A DNA stretch of 16,802 nt, taken from positions 1 through 16,802 of the forward strand of contig JBEKLQ010000093.1 in assembly GCA_050010115.1 (NCBI GenBank), written 5' to 3'. Source of the stretch: JAKACA01 sp050010115. Lineage in GTDB: Bacteria; Actinomycetota; Acidimicrobiia; Acidimicrobiales; Bog-793. This document shows, one piece after another, positions 7,719 through 13,259 of this stretch. Positions within the stretch are counted from its first letter, which is position 1. Every line of letters starts with the position of its first letter. The position numbers were made by a program, and so were the translations under genes. The notes below the pieces were generated by a model that saw only the letters and a program-made list of their open reading frames with translations, was not told the origin of the DNA and ran no database searches.

Positions 7719-7727
7719 AGTATCGCA
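7719..7727 (-). promoter_or_regulatory. Candidate extended -10 for the ada-alkA operon
   Basis: On the minus strand TGC-GATACT gives an extended -10 (TGN plus hexamer), followed by 7 nt and start GTG 7711. A leaderless transcript is likely. A weak -35 would suit an activator-dependent Ada promoter, but no Ada box is identified. Confidence 0.4.
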
Positions 7728-7797
7728 GAGGGGTGTGTCGGCGGTCTGGCGGAAATCGGACATGCTCGTGACCAGGGGTGCGGGCGGGGCTGGTTGC

Positions 7798-7806
7798 TGG
7801 CAGAAT
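7798..7806 (+). promoter_or_regulatory. Candidate extended -10 for the VOC gene
   Basis: TGG-CAGAAT is followed by 6 nt and ATG 7813, so a leaderless start is possible. It faces away from the ada-alkA promoter across a 101-bp gap. Confidence 0.35.
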
Positions 7807-7812
7807 TCGACG

Positions 7813-8187
7813 ATGTTGCGAATCGGGACGATCGTGATCGGCGCTAGCGACGTGCAACGAGCAGCAGCCTTTTGGAGTCAGGCGCTCAACTACGTCCCGA
7901 GCCACGAGGAGAGCGACGACGACTGGCTCGTCCTGATTTCGGCGGACGGATCAGGGCAACAGATCGCCATCGACGCGAGCACGACACCTTCCGAGGCGAT
8001 CCCGCGCGTCCACCTGGATCTGTATCCGGACGACGCCACCGGGCAAGCCGAGGAAGTGGAGCGCCTCATCTCCATCGGAGCTGAACGAGTCGACTGGGGG
8101 CTCTACCCGGACGACCCCGACTTCATCGTCCTCGCTGACACGGAAGGGAATCGCTTCTGCGTGATCGACACGAGCCAGGGCGGCTGA
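7813..8187 (+). CDS. VOC-superfamily (glyoxalase-like) protein
   Basis: This 124-aa protein has the two beta-alpha-beta-beta-beta modules of the vicinal oxygen chelate fold. Module 1 is LRIGTIVIGASDVQRAAAFWSQALNY, with SDDDWLVLISADGSGQQIAID. Module 2 is PRVHLDLYPDD, with GAERVDWG and DPDFIVLADTEGNRFCVID. Probable metal ligands are the His of VHLDLY and the Glu of DTEGNRFCV. Such single-domain proteins include lyases, dioxygenases and resistance proteins, so no substrate can be named. The frame is open upstream to 7417, but that part is antisense to ada-alkA, and ATG 7813 fits the fold's first strand. It precedes the hmgA operon by 89 bp. It is far too short to be 4-hydroxyphenylpyruvate dioxygenase. 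Confidence 0.85.
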   Translation: MLRIGTIVIGASDVQRAAAFWSQALNYVPSHEESDDDWLVLISADGSGQQIAIDASTTPSEAIPRVHLDLYPDDATGQAEEVERLISIGAERVDWGLYPDDPDFIVLADTEGNRFCVIDTSQGG

Positions 8188-8197
8188 GGCTCGCTCC

Positions 8198-8215
8198 GGC
8201 CCAGCACTTCGGGCC
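8198..8215 (+). terminator. Weak hairpin after the VOC gene
   Basis: GGCCC (8198-8202) and GGGCC (8211-8215) can pair around an 8-nt loop, 10 nt after the stop. The stem is short and there is no T-tract. Confidence 0.25.
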
Positions 8216-8262
8216 AGGTTCGGTATCGTCGGGACGAGACAATGATGCCTACGAGAGCCTCC

Positions 8263-8274
8263 GGGAGGCAGGAA
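8263..8274 (+). promoter_or_regulatory. Ribosome binding site of the 47-aa ORF
   Basis: GGGAGG (8263-8268) and AGGAA (8270-8274) lie just before ATG 8277. They are the main evidence that this small frame is translated. A TANNNT match (TATCGT, 8224-8229) further upstream could be its -10. Confidence 0.5.
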
Positions 8275-8276
8275 CC

Positions 8277-8420
8277 ATGACCATCGCTCATGCCGAGGTC
8301 GCCCCAGCCGCCAACGTCGAGAATGACCCGCTCGAGTACTCGGCATTGATGAGCAAGGTCGTCGCCAAGGCGCTCTTCGTCGCCCTCGAGCGCGAGCAAG
8401 AACTGCGCGGGAATCTCTGA
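8277..8420 (+). CDS. Small protein of 47 aa upstream of hmgA
   Basis: The frame encodes an acidic N-terminal half (MTIAHAEVAPAANVENDPLE) and a helix-like C-terminal half (YSALMSKVVAKALFVALERE, then QELRGNL). I do not recognise it. Support for translation comes from a good ribosome site, codon use with G/C-rich third positions, and the stop being one nucleotide from the GTG of the dioxygenase gene, the arrangement of a translationally coupled operon. It could be a small accessory or regulatory protein, or a leader that feeds ribosomes to hmgA. There is no membrane segment or cysteine. Presence of the same small frame before hmgA in relatives would be the deciding test. Confidence 0.55.
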   Translation: MTIAHAEVAPAANVENDPLEYSALMSKVVAKALFVALEREQELRGNL

Positions 8421-8421
8421 G

Positions 8422-9582
8422 GTGGGTCACTACCGGGCCGTCGGGGAAATACCGCGCAAGCGGCACATCCAGTTCCGCGATGCCGACGGACGCTTGTACA
8501 CCGAGGAGTTGATGAGCAGTGTGGGTTTCTCGGAGGAGAGCTCGTTGCTCTACCACCGCCACTCGCCCATGGCGATCCTCTCCGCAAAACACCTCGACGT
8601 GCCGGCATCCGAGCTGTACGACAACACTCCGCTCCTGCCGCGGCACCTGAAGCTGCACGACTGTCCCGAGGGCGGCGACGCCGTGCTCGGCCGCCACCTG
8701 ATCCTCGCGAACGACGACGTCCGCGTCTCGTACGCCGTCGCGACCGAACCCAGCCCGTTGTTCCGGGACGCCGTCGGCGATGAGCTCGTGTACGTCGAGG
8801 CCGGTTCGGCGACGTTGGAGTCGGTGTTCGGGCGGCTCCGTGTGGCCGAGGGTGACTACGTCGTGGTCCCGAGCCACACGACGCACCGATGGGAGTTGGA
8901 CGGCGGTGCTCCGGTCAGGATGCTCGTCGTAGCCACCGCCGGCCACGTCAACATCCCGTCCCGCTACCTGTCGACGCGTGGCCAGCTGAAGGAAGGTGCG
9001 CCTTACTCCGAGCGGGATTTGAGGGCCCCGGGCGAGCCGCTTATCGAAGACGGCACCGAAGTACCAGTCATCGTGAGGACGAGCAGCGGGCTCACGCGCT
9101 ACGTGTACGCCAACCATCCGTTCGATGTCGTCGGGTGGGATGGCTGCCTGTATCCGTGGGCGTTCTCCATCCACGACTTCGAGCCGATCGTCGGTCTGGT
9201 GCACCAGCCGCCAACCGTGCACCAGACGTTCGCCGGCGACGGTTTCGTCGTGTGCTCGTTCGTGCCCCGACTCTTCGACTTCGCCCCCGACGCCGTGCCG
9301 GTTCCCTATGCGCATGCAAACGTCGACAGCGACGAAGTGCTCTTCTACGTCGGGGGCGATTTCATGAGCCGGGCCGGATCGGGCATCGGGCACGGGTCGG
9401 TGTCGTTGCACCCGTCGGGTTTCGTGCATGGTCCGCAGCCTGGGAGCGTGGAGCGGGTGCTCGGCAAGGCGGGGACCGACGAGCTCGCAGTCATGATCGA
9501 CACGTTCCGGCCTCTCCGCCTCGGGCGCGCTGCGCTCGACGTGGAGGACCCCGCCTACGCCTGGACCTGGACCCGCAGTTGA
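8422..9582 (+). CDS. hmgA: Homogentisate 1,2-dioxygenase
   Basis: This 386-aa enzyme opens the ring of homogentisate to maleylacetoacetate in tyrosine/phenylalanine catabolism. The N-terminal cupin-like part has LLYHRHSP, then ELVYVEAGSATLESVFGRL, and YVVVPSHTTHRWEL. The C-terminal domain carries the iron-binding region PYAHANVDSDEVLFYVGGDF and SVSLHPSGFVHGP; likely ligands are H298, E305 and H336. The length is in the range of bacterial HmgA (about 380-440). GTG 8422 begins one nucleotide after the small upstream ORF. The usual partners fumarylacetoacetase and maleylacetoacetate isomerase are not in the window, so the rest of the pathway is encoded elsewhere. The next gene starts 30 nt downstream. 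Confidence 0.93.
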   Translation: MGHYRAVGEIPRKRHIQFRDADGRLYTEELMSSVGFSEESSLLYHRHSPMAILSAKHLDVPASELYDNTPLLPRHLKLHDCPEGGDAVLGRHLILANDDVRVSYAVATEPSPLFRDAVGDELVYVEAGSATLESVFGRLRVAEGDYVVVPSHTTHRWELDGGAPVRMLVVATAGHVNIPSRYLSTRGQLKEGAPYSERDLRAPGEPLIEDGTEVPVIVRTSSGLTRYVYANHPFDVVGWDGCLYPWAFSIHDFEPIVGLVHQPPTVHQTFAGDGFVVCSFVPRLFDFAPDAVPVPYAHANVDSDEVLFYVGGDFMSRAGSGIGHGSVSLHPSGFVHGPQPGSVERVLGKAGTDELAVMIDTFRPLRLGRAALDVEDPAYAWTWTRS

Positions 9583-9596
9583 ATCCTGTTGCGCTC

Positions 9597-9602
9597 TACA
9601 AT
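9597..9602 (+). promoter_or_regulatory. Candidate -10 element (TACAAT)
   Basis: TACAAT, one base from TATAAT, lies 10 nt before GTG 9613 in the short gap after hmgA. It would give the membrane-protein gene its own promoter with almost no leader and favours GTG 9613 over TTG 9589. No -35 at the right spacing was seen. Confidence 0.4.
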
Positions 9603-9612
9603 TCTGCACATC

Positions 9613-10467
9613 GTGGACCGCGACCGACTTCGATACCGGAGTGACACGGACGCGACCCGCCGTGCCGGTGGTCCCCACCTCGGCATCGGTGCGGCTCAGG
9701 CACTCGCCAAGCTGACCGCGGCGATGATCCTGACCGGGCTCGCCGTCGCCTCGTTCGTGCTCCGGTGGAACCCGTTCCTGATCATCGTCATCGGCCTCGC
9801 CTGGGCGATCGTGTTCGCCGGGCTCATCGTGGTCCCGATCGTGGCCGGCCGGGTCGCAGACACGCTCAGCCAGTACGGCCGCAAGGCACCGCAGCTGCCA
9901 CGCGAGCGCGATGGCGCCCAAGGGGGCGGCGATTCGTGGGACGGTGTCGAGCGTCGCCGCCCACAAGCCACGCCCGACATCGGCCTGCAGCTCCCGCCGA
10001 CCAGGGGCCTCATGGCGCGGCCGGACGTGCTCGAGACCGTTCCGGGTTTCAACTGGACGGGTCTCGTGGAGGGCGTGGCCGACCGGCTCGAGGGAGCCCT
10101 CGGTGAAGGGTTCACCGCACAGGCCGACTTCCCAGCGCTCGTGCTGCGCCACGGGGAGATGGTGCGCCGGGTCAACCTGGGCCTGATCTTCCAGCCGCCC
10201 CCGCTCGACGTCGGTGAGCGGGCGTTGCGGGGGTGCCTCAAGATGATGGACGAGGCTCAGATGTTCTCGATGCGTGTGAGGCAAACGACGTGGCCGGACC
10301 GCGGGGATGATCGCGACCGTGCGCCCGGCGACCTCGCCAGGCCCCGAGTTCGCCTGGAAGAGGGTGAAATCCGCATGGCGTGGGCCGATAATGGGGGAAC
10401 CTTGCTGCGGTTGCCGCCGTTGCCGTTCGGCGGTCCGTCGCCGGGGTCACGGGACTCCAACTGGTGA
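9613..10467 (+). CDS. Two-helix membrane protein of unknown function
   Basis: I do not recognise this 284-aa protein. A short basic N-terminus is followed by two hydrophobic segments, about residues 38-51 (AMILTGLAVASFVL) and 55-78 (LIIVIGLAWAIVFAGLIVVP), with a tight turn (RWNPF). About 200 hydrophilic residues follow, rich in Pro/Arg/Gly near 88-125, then a possibly folded part (VPGFNWTGLVEGVADRLEG, ADFPALVLRHGEMVRRVNLG). Both termini are probably cytoplasmic. The frame can also start at TTG 9589, 6 nt after the hmgA stop. GTG 9613 is chosen for the -10-like TACAAT just upstream. It may be co-transcribed with hmgA, but nothing in the protein suggests aromatic catabolism. Confidence 0.72.
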   Translation: MDRDRLRYRSDTDATRRAGGPHLGIGAAQALAKLTAAMILTGLAVASFVLRWNPFLIIVIGLAWAIVFAGLIVVPIVAGRVADTLSQYGRKAPQLPRERDGAQGGGDSWDGVERRRPQATPDIGLQLPPTRGLMARPDVLETVPGFNWTGLVEGVADRLEGALGEGFTAQADFPALVLRHGEMVRRVNLGLIFQPPPLDVGERALRGCLKMMDEAQMFSMRVRQTTWPDRGDDRDRAPGDLARPRVRLEEGEIRMAWADNGGTLLRLPPLPFGGPSPGSRDSNW

Positions 10468-10532
10468 GCTCCTGTCACGGTGATCACACTGGGCGTGCCC
10501 GGAGCGCCCCCGCGCCCAGCCATACGCCCGGA

Positions 10533-10546
10533 CCAGACCGGTCTGG
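10533..10546. promoter_or_regulatory. Perfect 14-bp palindrome
   Basis: CCAGACCGGTCTGG is fully self-complementary with no spacer, so it suits a dimeric DNA-binding protein better than an RNA hairpin. It lies in the 143-bp gap between two converging genes, an odd place for an operator. A second palindrome, CGGGGCCCCG, is at 10591-10600. Confidence 0.35.
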
Positions 10547-10610
10547 CCGTGGGTTCGCCATCGGCTGCCGAGCCGTGACCGGTGGGGCGGCGGGGCCCCG
10601 CATGGATCGT

Positions 10611-11633
10611 TCAGTCGTGCGACGCTGTCCAGGCCAACAAGGCGTCGGCGGAACGGGTGTTCATGATCCGCTCCGGCTGATCGGCCAACCCTACGGCAGC
10701 CGCCTGCTCGCAGCCGAGGTCGAGCCACTCGAAGTGCCCGGGTGCGTGCGAGTCGGAGTCGATCGTGACGACACAACCGAGATCCAGCGCGTGCTGCAGC
10801 AGATCTTGGGGAGGGTCGCGCCGCTCGGGTCGCGAGTTGATCTCGACGGCGGTCCCGGTCCGAGCACAGGCACCGAACACCTCGTCGGGGTCGAACTTGC
10901 TCTGGGCTCTCCCGGTACCGACGAGCTTGCGGCCCGTGCAATGACCGAGCACGTCAGTGTGTGGGCTCTCGATCGCCCGGACCATGCGGGCGGTCATGAG
11001 CCCGGCGTCCATCGAGAGCTTCGAGTGGACGCTGGCGACGACGAGGTCGAGCCGGCCCAGCAGCTCCTCGCTCTGATCGAGCGATCCGTCCTCCAAGATG
11101 TCGACCTCGATGCCCGTCAGGATCCGAAACCCCCCCATCTCCCCATTCACCTCCTCCACCACATCGAGCTGGCGCGCCAATCGCTCGGCGTTGAGTCCGT
11201 GCGCGACGGTCAGCCGCGGGCTGTGATCGGTCAACACGACGTACTCGTAGCCGAGGTCGCGGGCTGCGGCCGCCATCTCCTCGATCGGGCTCCCACCGTC
11301 GGACCAGTCGGAGTGCGAGTGGCAGTCGCCCTTCAGCAACGATCGGATCCGCTTGGCATCGGGGTCGAGCTCCGTCAGCCAGGTCGATGACTCGAGCTCG
11401 GTGAGGTACGCCGGGGTCCTGCCGGCGAGGGCCTCGGCGATCACGCGGGCGGTCGTGTCGCCCACACCGTCGAGATCGGTCAAGCGGCGCGAGGCGGCCA
11501 GCTGCTCGAGCCGAGCACGATCGGTGGCATCGACGGTGGTGGCGGCGCGCCGGAATGCGCGGACTTTGTACGTATCGGCGCGCTCGCGCTCGAGCAGGTA
11601 GGCGACGCGGCGGAGTGCGGTGGCCGGATCCAT
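10611..11633 (-). CDS. PHP-domain phosphoesterase with PolX-like helix-hairpin-helix N-terminus
   Basis: This 340-aa protein begins with the 8-kDa-like helical region of X-family polymerases (ALRRVAYLLERERADTYKVR, AFRRAATTV) and a helix-hairpin-helix (LTDLDGVGDTTARVIAEAL, residues 51-69). The PHP domain starts near residue 100 with the metal-binding motifs GDCHSHSDWSDG (H105, H107), LTDHS (D136, H137), GIEVDIL (E176), ASVH (H203), DVLGH (H231) and DSDSH (D294, H296). The polymerase palm of true PolX is absent, so this is a PolX-like PHP exonuclease or phosphoesterase that probably acts on DNA ends. The frame runs upstream to 11813 through the 13-bp repeats as Pro/Gly-rich sequence. ATG 11633 is chosen because TAACCT sits 7 nt upstream and the fold begins there. 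Confidence 0.88.
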   Translation of the reverse strand: MDPATALRRVAYLLERERADTYKVRAFRRAATTVDATDRARLEQLAASRRLTDLDGVGDTTARVIAEALAGRTPAYLTELESSTWLTELDPDAKRIRSLLKGDCHSHSDWSDGGSPIEEMAAAARDLGYEYVVLTDHSPRLTVAHGLNAERLARQLDVVEEVNGEMGGFRILTGIEVDILEDGSLDQSEELLGRLDLVVASVHSKLSMDAGLMTARMVRAIESPHTDVLGHCTGRKLVGTGRAQSKFDPDEVFGACARTGTAVEINSRPERRDPPQDLLQHALDLGCVVTIDSDSHAPGHFEWLDLGCEQAAAVGLADQPERIMNTRSADALLAWTASHD

Positions 11634-11640
11634 CGTCGGC

Positions 11641-11646
11641 AGGTTA
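11641..11646 (-). promoter_or_regulatory. Candidate leaderless -10 element (TAACCT)
   Basis: On the minus strand TAACCT matches TANNNT and is followed by 7 nt and ATG 11633. The repeat array begins 8 nt further upstream, so the -35 zone falls inside the repeats. Confidence 0.5.
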
Positions 11647-11653
11647 CGGCGCC

Positions 11654-11809
11654 CGGGCGGGGTACCCGGGCGGGGTACCCGGGCCGTGTGCCCGGGCGGG
11701 GTACCCGGGAGGTGTGCCCGGGCGGGGTACCCGGGAGGTGTGCCCGGGCGGGGTACCCGGGAGGTATGCCCGGGAGGTGTGCCCGGGCTGTGTGCCCGGG
11801 AGGTGTGCC
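11654..11809. repeat. Twelve 13-bp tandem repeats upstream of the PHP gene
   Basis: Twelve adjoining units follow two main types: A, CGGGCGGGGTACC, and B, CGGGAGGTGTGCC, with single-base variants. The order is A A B' A B A B A B'' B B''' B, so part of the array has a 26-bp AB period. Unit junctions create CCCGGG, and A units contain GGTACC, giving many short palindromes. Thirteen is not a multiple of three and the units run through all frames, which argues against coding. The array covers the positions from about -21 to -176 of the PHP gene. Confidence 0.95.
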
Positions 11810-12063
11810 CCACCGGGATGTTTGGCTCACTGCATGAGGCGGCTGGCCGGCCCGGCGTCGGGTAGCGCCGGAAAGGGGCCGGGCAGTGCCGGCACCGGAC
11901 CGGTCAGGTCGTCATATCCGCTGCAGCACCCAGATGAGGCCGAGCATCGACCCCGTCACAACCAGCATCCCAAACGTCAAGAGAACAACGGCCATGAGCT
12001 ACAGGCTGCTCGCGCCCCGCGTCACGAGATCGTCAATATCGTGCCAAGAGCGTCAACAGATTG
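11810..12063. other. Intergenic stretch between the repeat array and the kdpD-like gene
   Basis: These 254 bases hold one small hydrophobic frame (11912-11995, minus strand) and otherwise no gene that I can support. On the minus strand there are three TTGACG motifs (12056-12051, 12036-12031, 11980-11975) and one TTGACA overlapping the kdpD-like stop (12068-12063). These resemble -35 hexamers, but no matching -10 was found. Confidence 0.5.
11912..11995 (-). CDS. Possible 27-aa single-helix membrane peptide
   Basis: An ATG-to-TGA frame encodes MAVVLLTFGMLVVTGSMLGL followed by IWVLQRI, hydrophobic from end to end with a basic C-terminus, long enough to cross a membrane once. It lies 68 nt after the stop of the kdpD-like gene, on the same strand. 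KdpF, the small subunit of the Kdp pump, has similar size and character. However, I see no KdpF-specific motif, the ribosome site is poor, and a hydrophobic frame this short can arise by chance. Confidence 0.3.
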   Translation of the reverse strand: MAVVLLTFGMLVVTGSMLGLIWVLQRI

Positions 12064-13239
12064 TCAACGGCCTGCGACGGCGACTCCCGGTTCGTGCTTC
12101 GCTTCTCGCCTCGCGATGACGTGGACGTCGACATCTACGTCGGACGCGTACCGGAGAACCTTGCTCACTATCGAGCCCTTGGTCAGCTCCTCCCACCGGC
12201 TCCGGCGGCTCGCACCGAGCACGATCTGGGTGATCTGGTGCTCGATGGCGAAGTCCATGAGGGTTTTGGCGGGTTCGTCCCCCGTCGCCTCGTGCCAGTC
12301 GGCGCCCACGTCTTCAGCGAGTTGTCGGAGAAGATCCAGAGTCTTGGCATCCGCGCGGTGAGGGTCCTCCGACGAGATCACGTGCACCGCGTGGAGGTCT
12401 CCCCTGACGCGGGCGGCGAGGCGAGCGGCCCGCCGGATCACACCATCGGTCCCTGCGGTCGCGTCGACGGCGACCATGATCCGCTCACTCGCATCCCAGA
12501 TGTCCACGACGTGCTGCCCGCGCAACCGGTCCACCAGCTCCTCGTCCGTCTCGTCGGCGACGAAGCGCAGCGCCAGCTCCCGGAGCGCCGACAGGTTGTC
12601 GAACCTGAAGAAGTTGGCGAGCGCCCCCTGGACCTTCTCGGGCGGGTAGATGTTGCCGTGCGCCATGCGTCGGCGGAGCTGCTCGGGGGACGAGTCGATG
12701 AGCTCGACCTGGTCCGCCTGATGCACCACCCAGTCAGGGACACGCTCTTGCACCTTGGCGCCGGTCATCTGCTCGACCGCTTCCGAGATCGACTCGAGGT
12801 GTTGCACGTTCACGGTCGAGATCACGGCGATCCCGGCCTCGAGAATCTGGAGGACGTCCTCCCAGCGCTTTTCGTGGGGCCCAGAACCGGGAATGTTCGT
12901 GTGAGCCAGCTCGTCGATGAGTGCGACGGCGGGCCGGCGGGCGATCACCGCCTCGGTGTCCATCTCCTCGAAGGTAGTGCCGCGGTACTCGACCACCTTG
13001 CGGGGGACCTCCTCGAGATCCCTGATCATCTCCTTGGTGAACGCCCGGCCGTGGGTCTCGACAAAACCGATCACGACATCGGTCCCGCGCTTGAACCTCC
13101 TCCAGCCCTCGTCCAACATCGCGCACGTCTTGCCGACACCGGCGGCAGCGCCGAGGTAGACACGAAAGCGACCCGTCGGCTCGATGTTGCCGGTGTCGGC
13201 AGCGGGGACCTCGGTATTGGTGCCTGGCGTGTCGGACAC
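12064..13239 (-). CDS. Stand-alone KdpD N-terminal protein (KdpD ATP-binding domain plus USP domain)
   Basis: This 391-aa protein is the soluble input half of KdpD without the kinase. Residues 24-235 form the KdpD domain with Walker A GAAAGVGKT (30-38), FVETHGR, Walker B ALIDELAHTN (106-115), RWEDVLQILEAGIAV, TVNVQHLES, DQVELIDSSPEQLRRRM and GNIYPPEKV. Residues 252-380 form a universal-stress-protein domain (RIMVAVDATAG, ITQIVLGASRRSRWEEL, GSIVSKVLRYASDVDVDVHV). Both parts look intact. In E. coli one 894-aa KdpD holds these domains plus four membrane helices and the kinase. Here the second half is a separate gene on the other strand, starting 20 nt away. Start GTG 13239 is the only one that gives the full N-terminus. 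Its ribosome site is weak, so the transcript may be leaderless. Confidence 0.93.
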   Translation of the reverse strand: MSDTPGTNTEVPAADTGNIEPTGRFRVYLGAAAGVGKTCAMLDEGWRRFKRGTDVVIGFVETHGRAFTKEMIRDLEEVPRKVVEYRGTTFEEMDTEAVIARRPAVALIDELAHTNIPGSGPHEKRWEDVLQILEAGIAVISTVNVQHLESISEAVEQMTGAKVQERVPDWVVHQADQVELIDSSPEQLRRRMAHGNIYPPEKVQGALANFFRFDNLSALRELALRFVADETDEELVDRLRGQHVVDIWDASERIMVAVDATAGTDGVIRRAARLAARVRGDLHAVHVISSEDPHRADAKTLDLLRQLAEDVGADWHEATGDEPAKTLMDFAIEHQITQIVLGASRRSRWEELTKGSIVSKVLRYASDVDVDVHVIARREAKHEPGVAVAGR

Positions 13240-13244
13240 GGCCC

Positions 13245-13250
13245 TAACCT
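13245..13250 (+). promoter_or_regulatory. Candidate -10 element shared by two divergent kdpD-half genes
   Basis: TAACCT (+) lies 9 nt before GTG 13260. On the other strand the overlapping CAGGTT (13251-13246) lies 6 nt before GTG 13239. If both are used, RNA polymerase could occupy only one direction at a time. The minus-strand match is weak. Confidence 0.4.
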
Positions 13251-13259
13251 GCTGTGGAA

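Noticed and set aside
7417..7812. N-terminal extension of the VOC protein
   Set aside because: The frame is open only because it runs antisense to ada-alkA; the glyoxalase fold begins at ATG 7813.
7951..10284. Very long minus-strand open frame opposite hmgA and the membrane protein
   Set aside because: It has no recognisable motif, is rich in His/Arg/Asp/Val as expected from the complement of GC-rich codons, and the plus strand holds a clear hmgA.
11654..11809. CRISPR array
   Set aside because: Units are only 13 bp and directly adjoining, with no spacers and no cas genes.
11620..11865. Gly/Pro/Arg repeat protein encoded through the 13-bp array
   Set aside because: All frames stay open only because the repeat lacks stops; a 13-bp unit shifts frame every copy, and there is no start with a ribosome site.
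11975..12068. Cluster of four TTGAC motifs as a promoter for the 27-aa frame
   Set aside because: They resemble -35 hexamers, but none has a -10 at 16-19 nt, so they are not called as a promoter.
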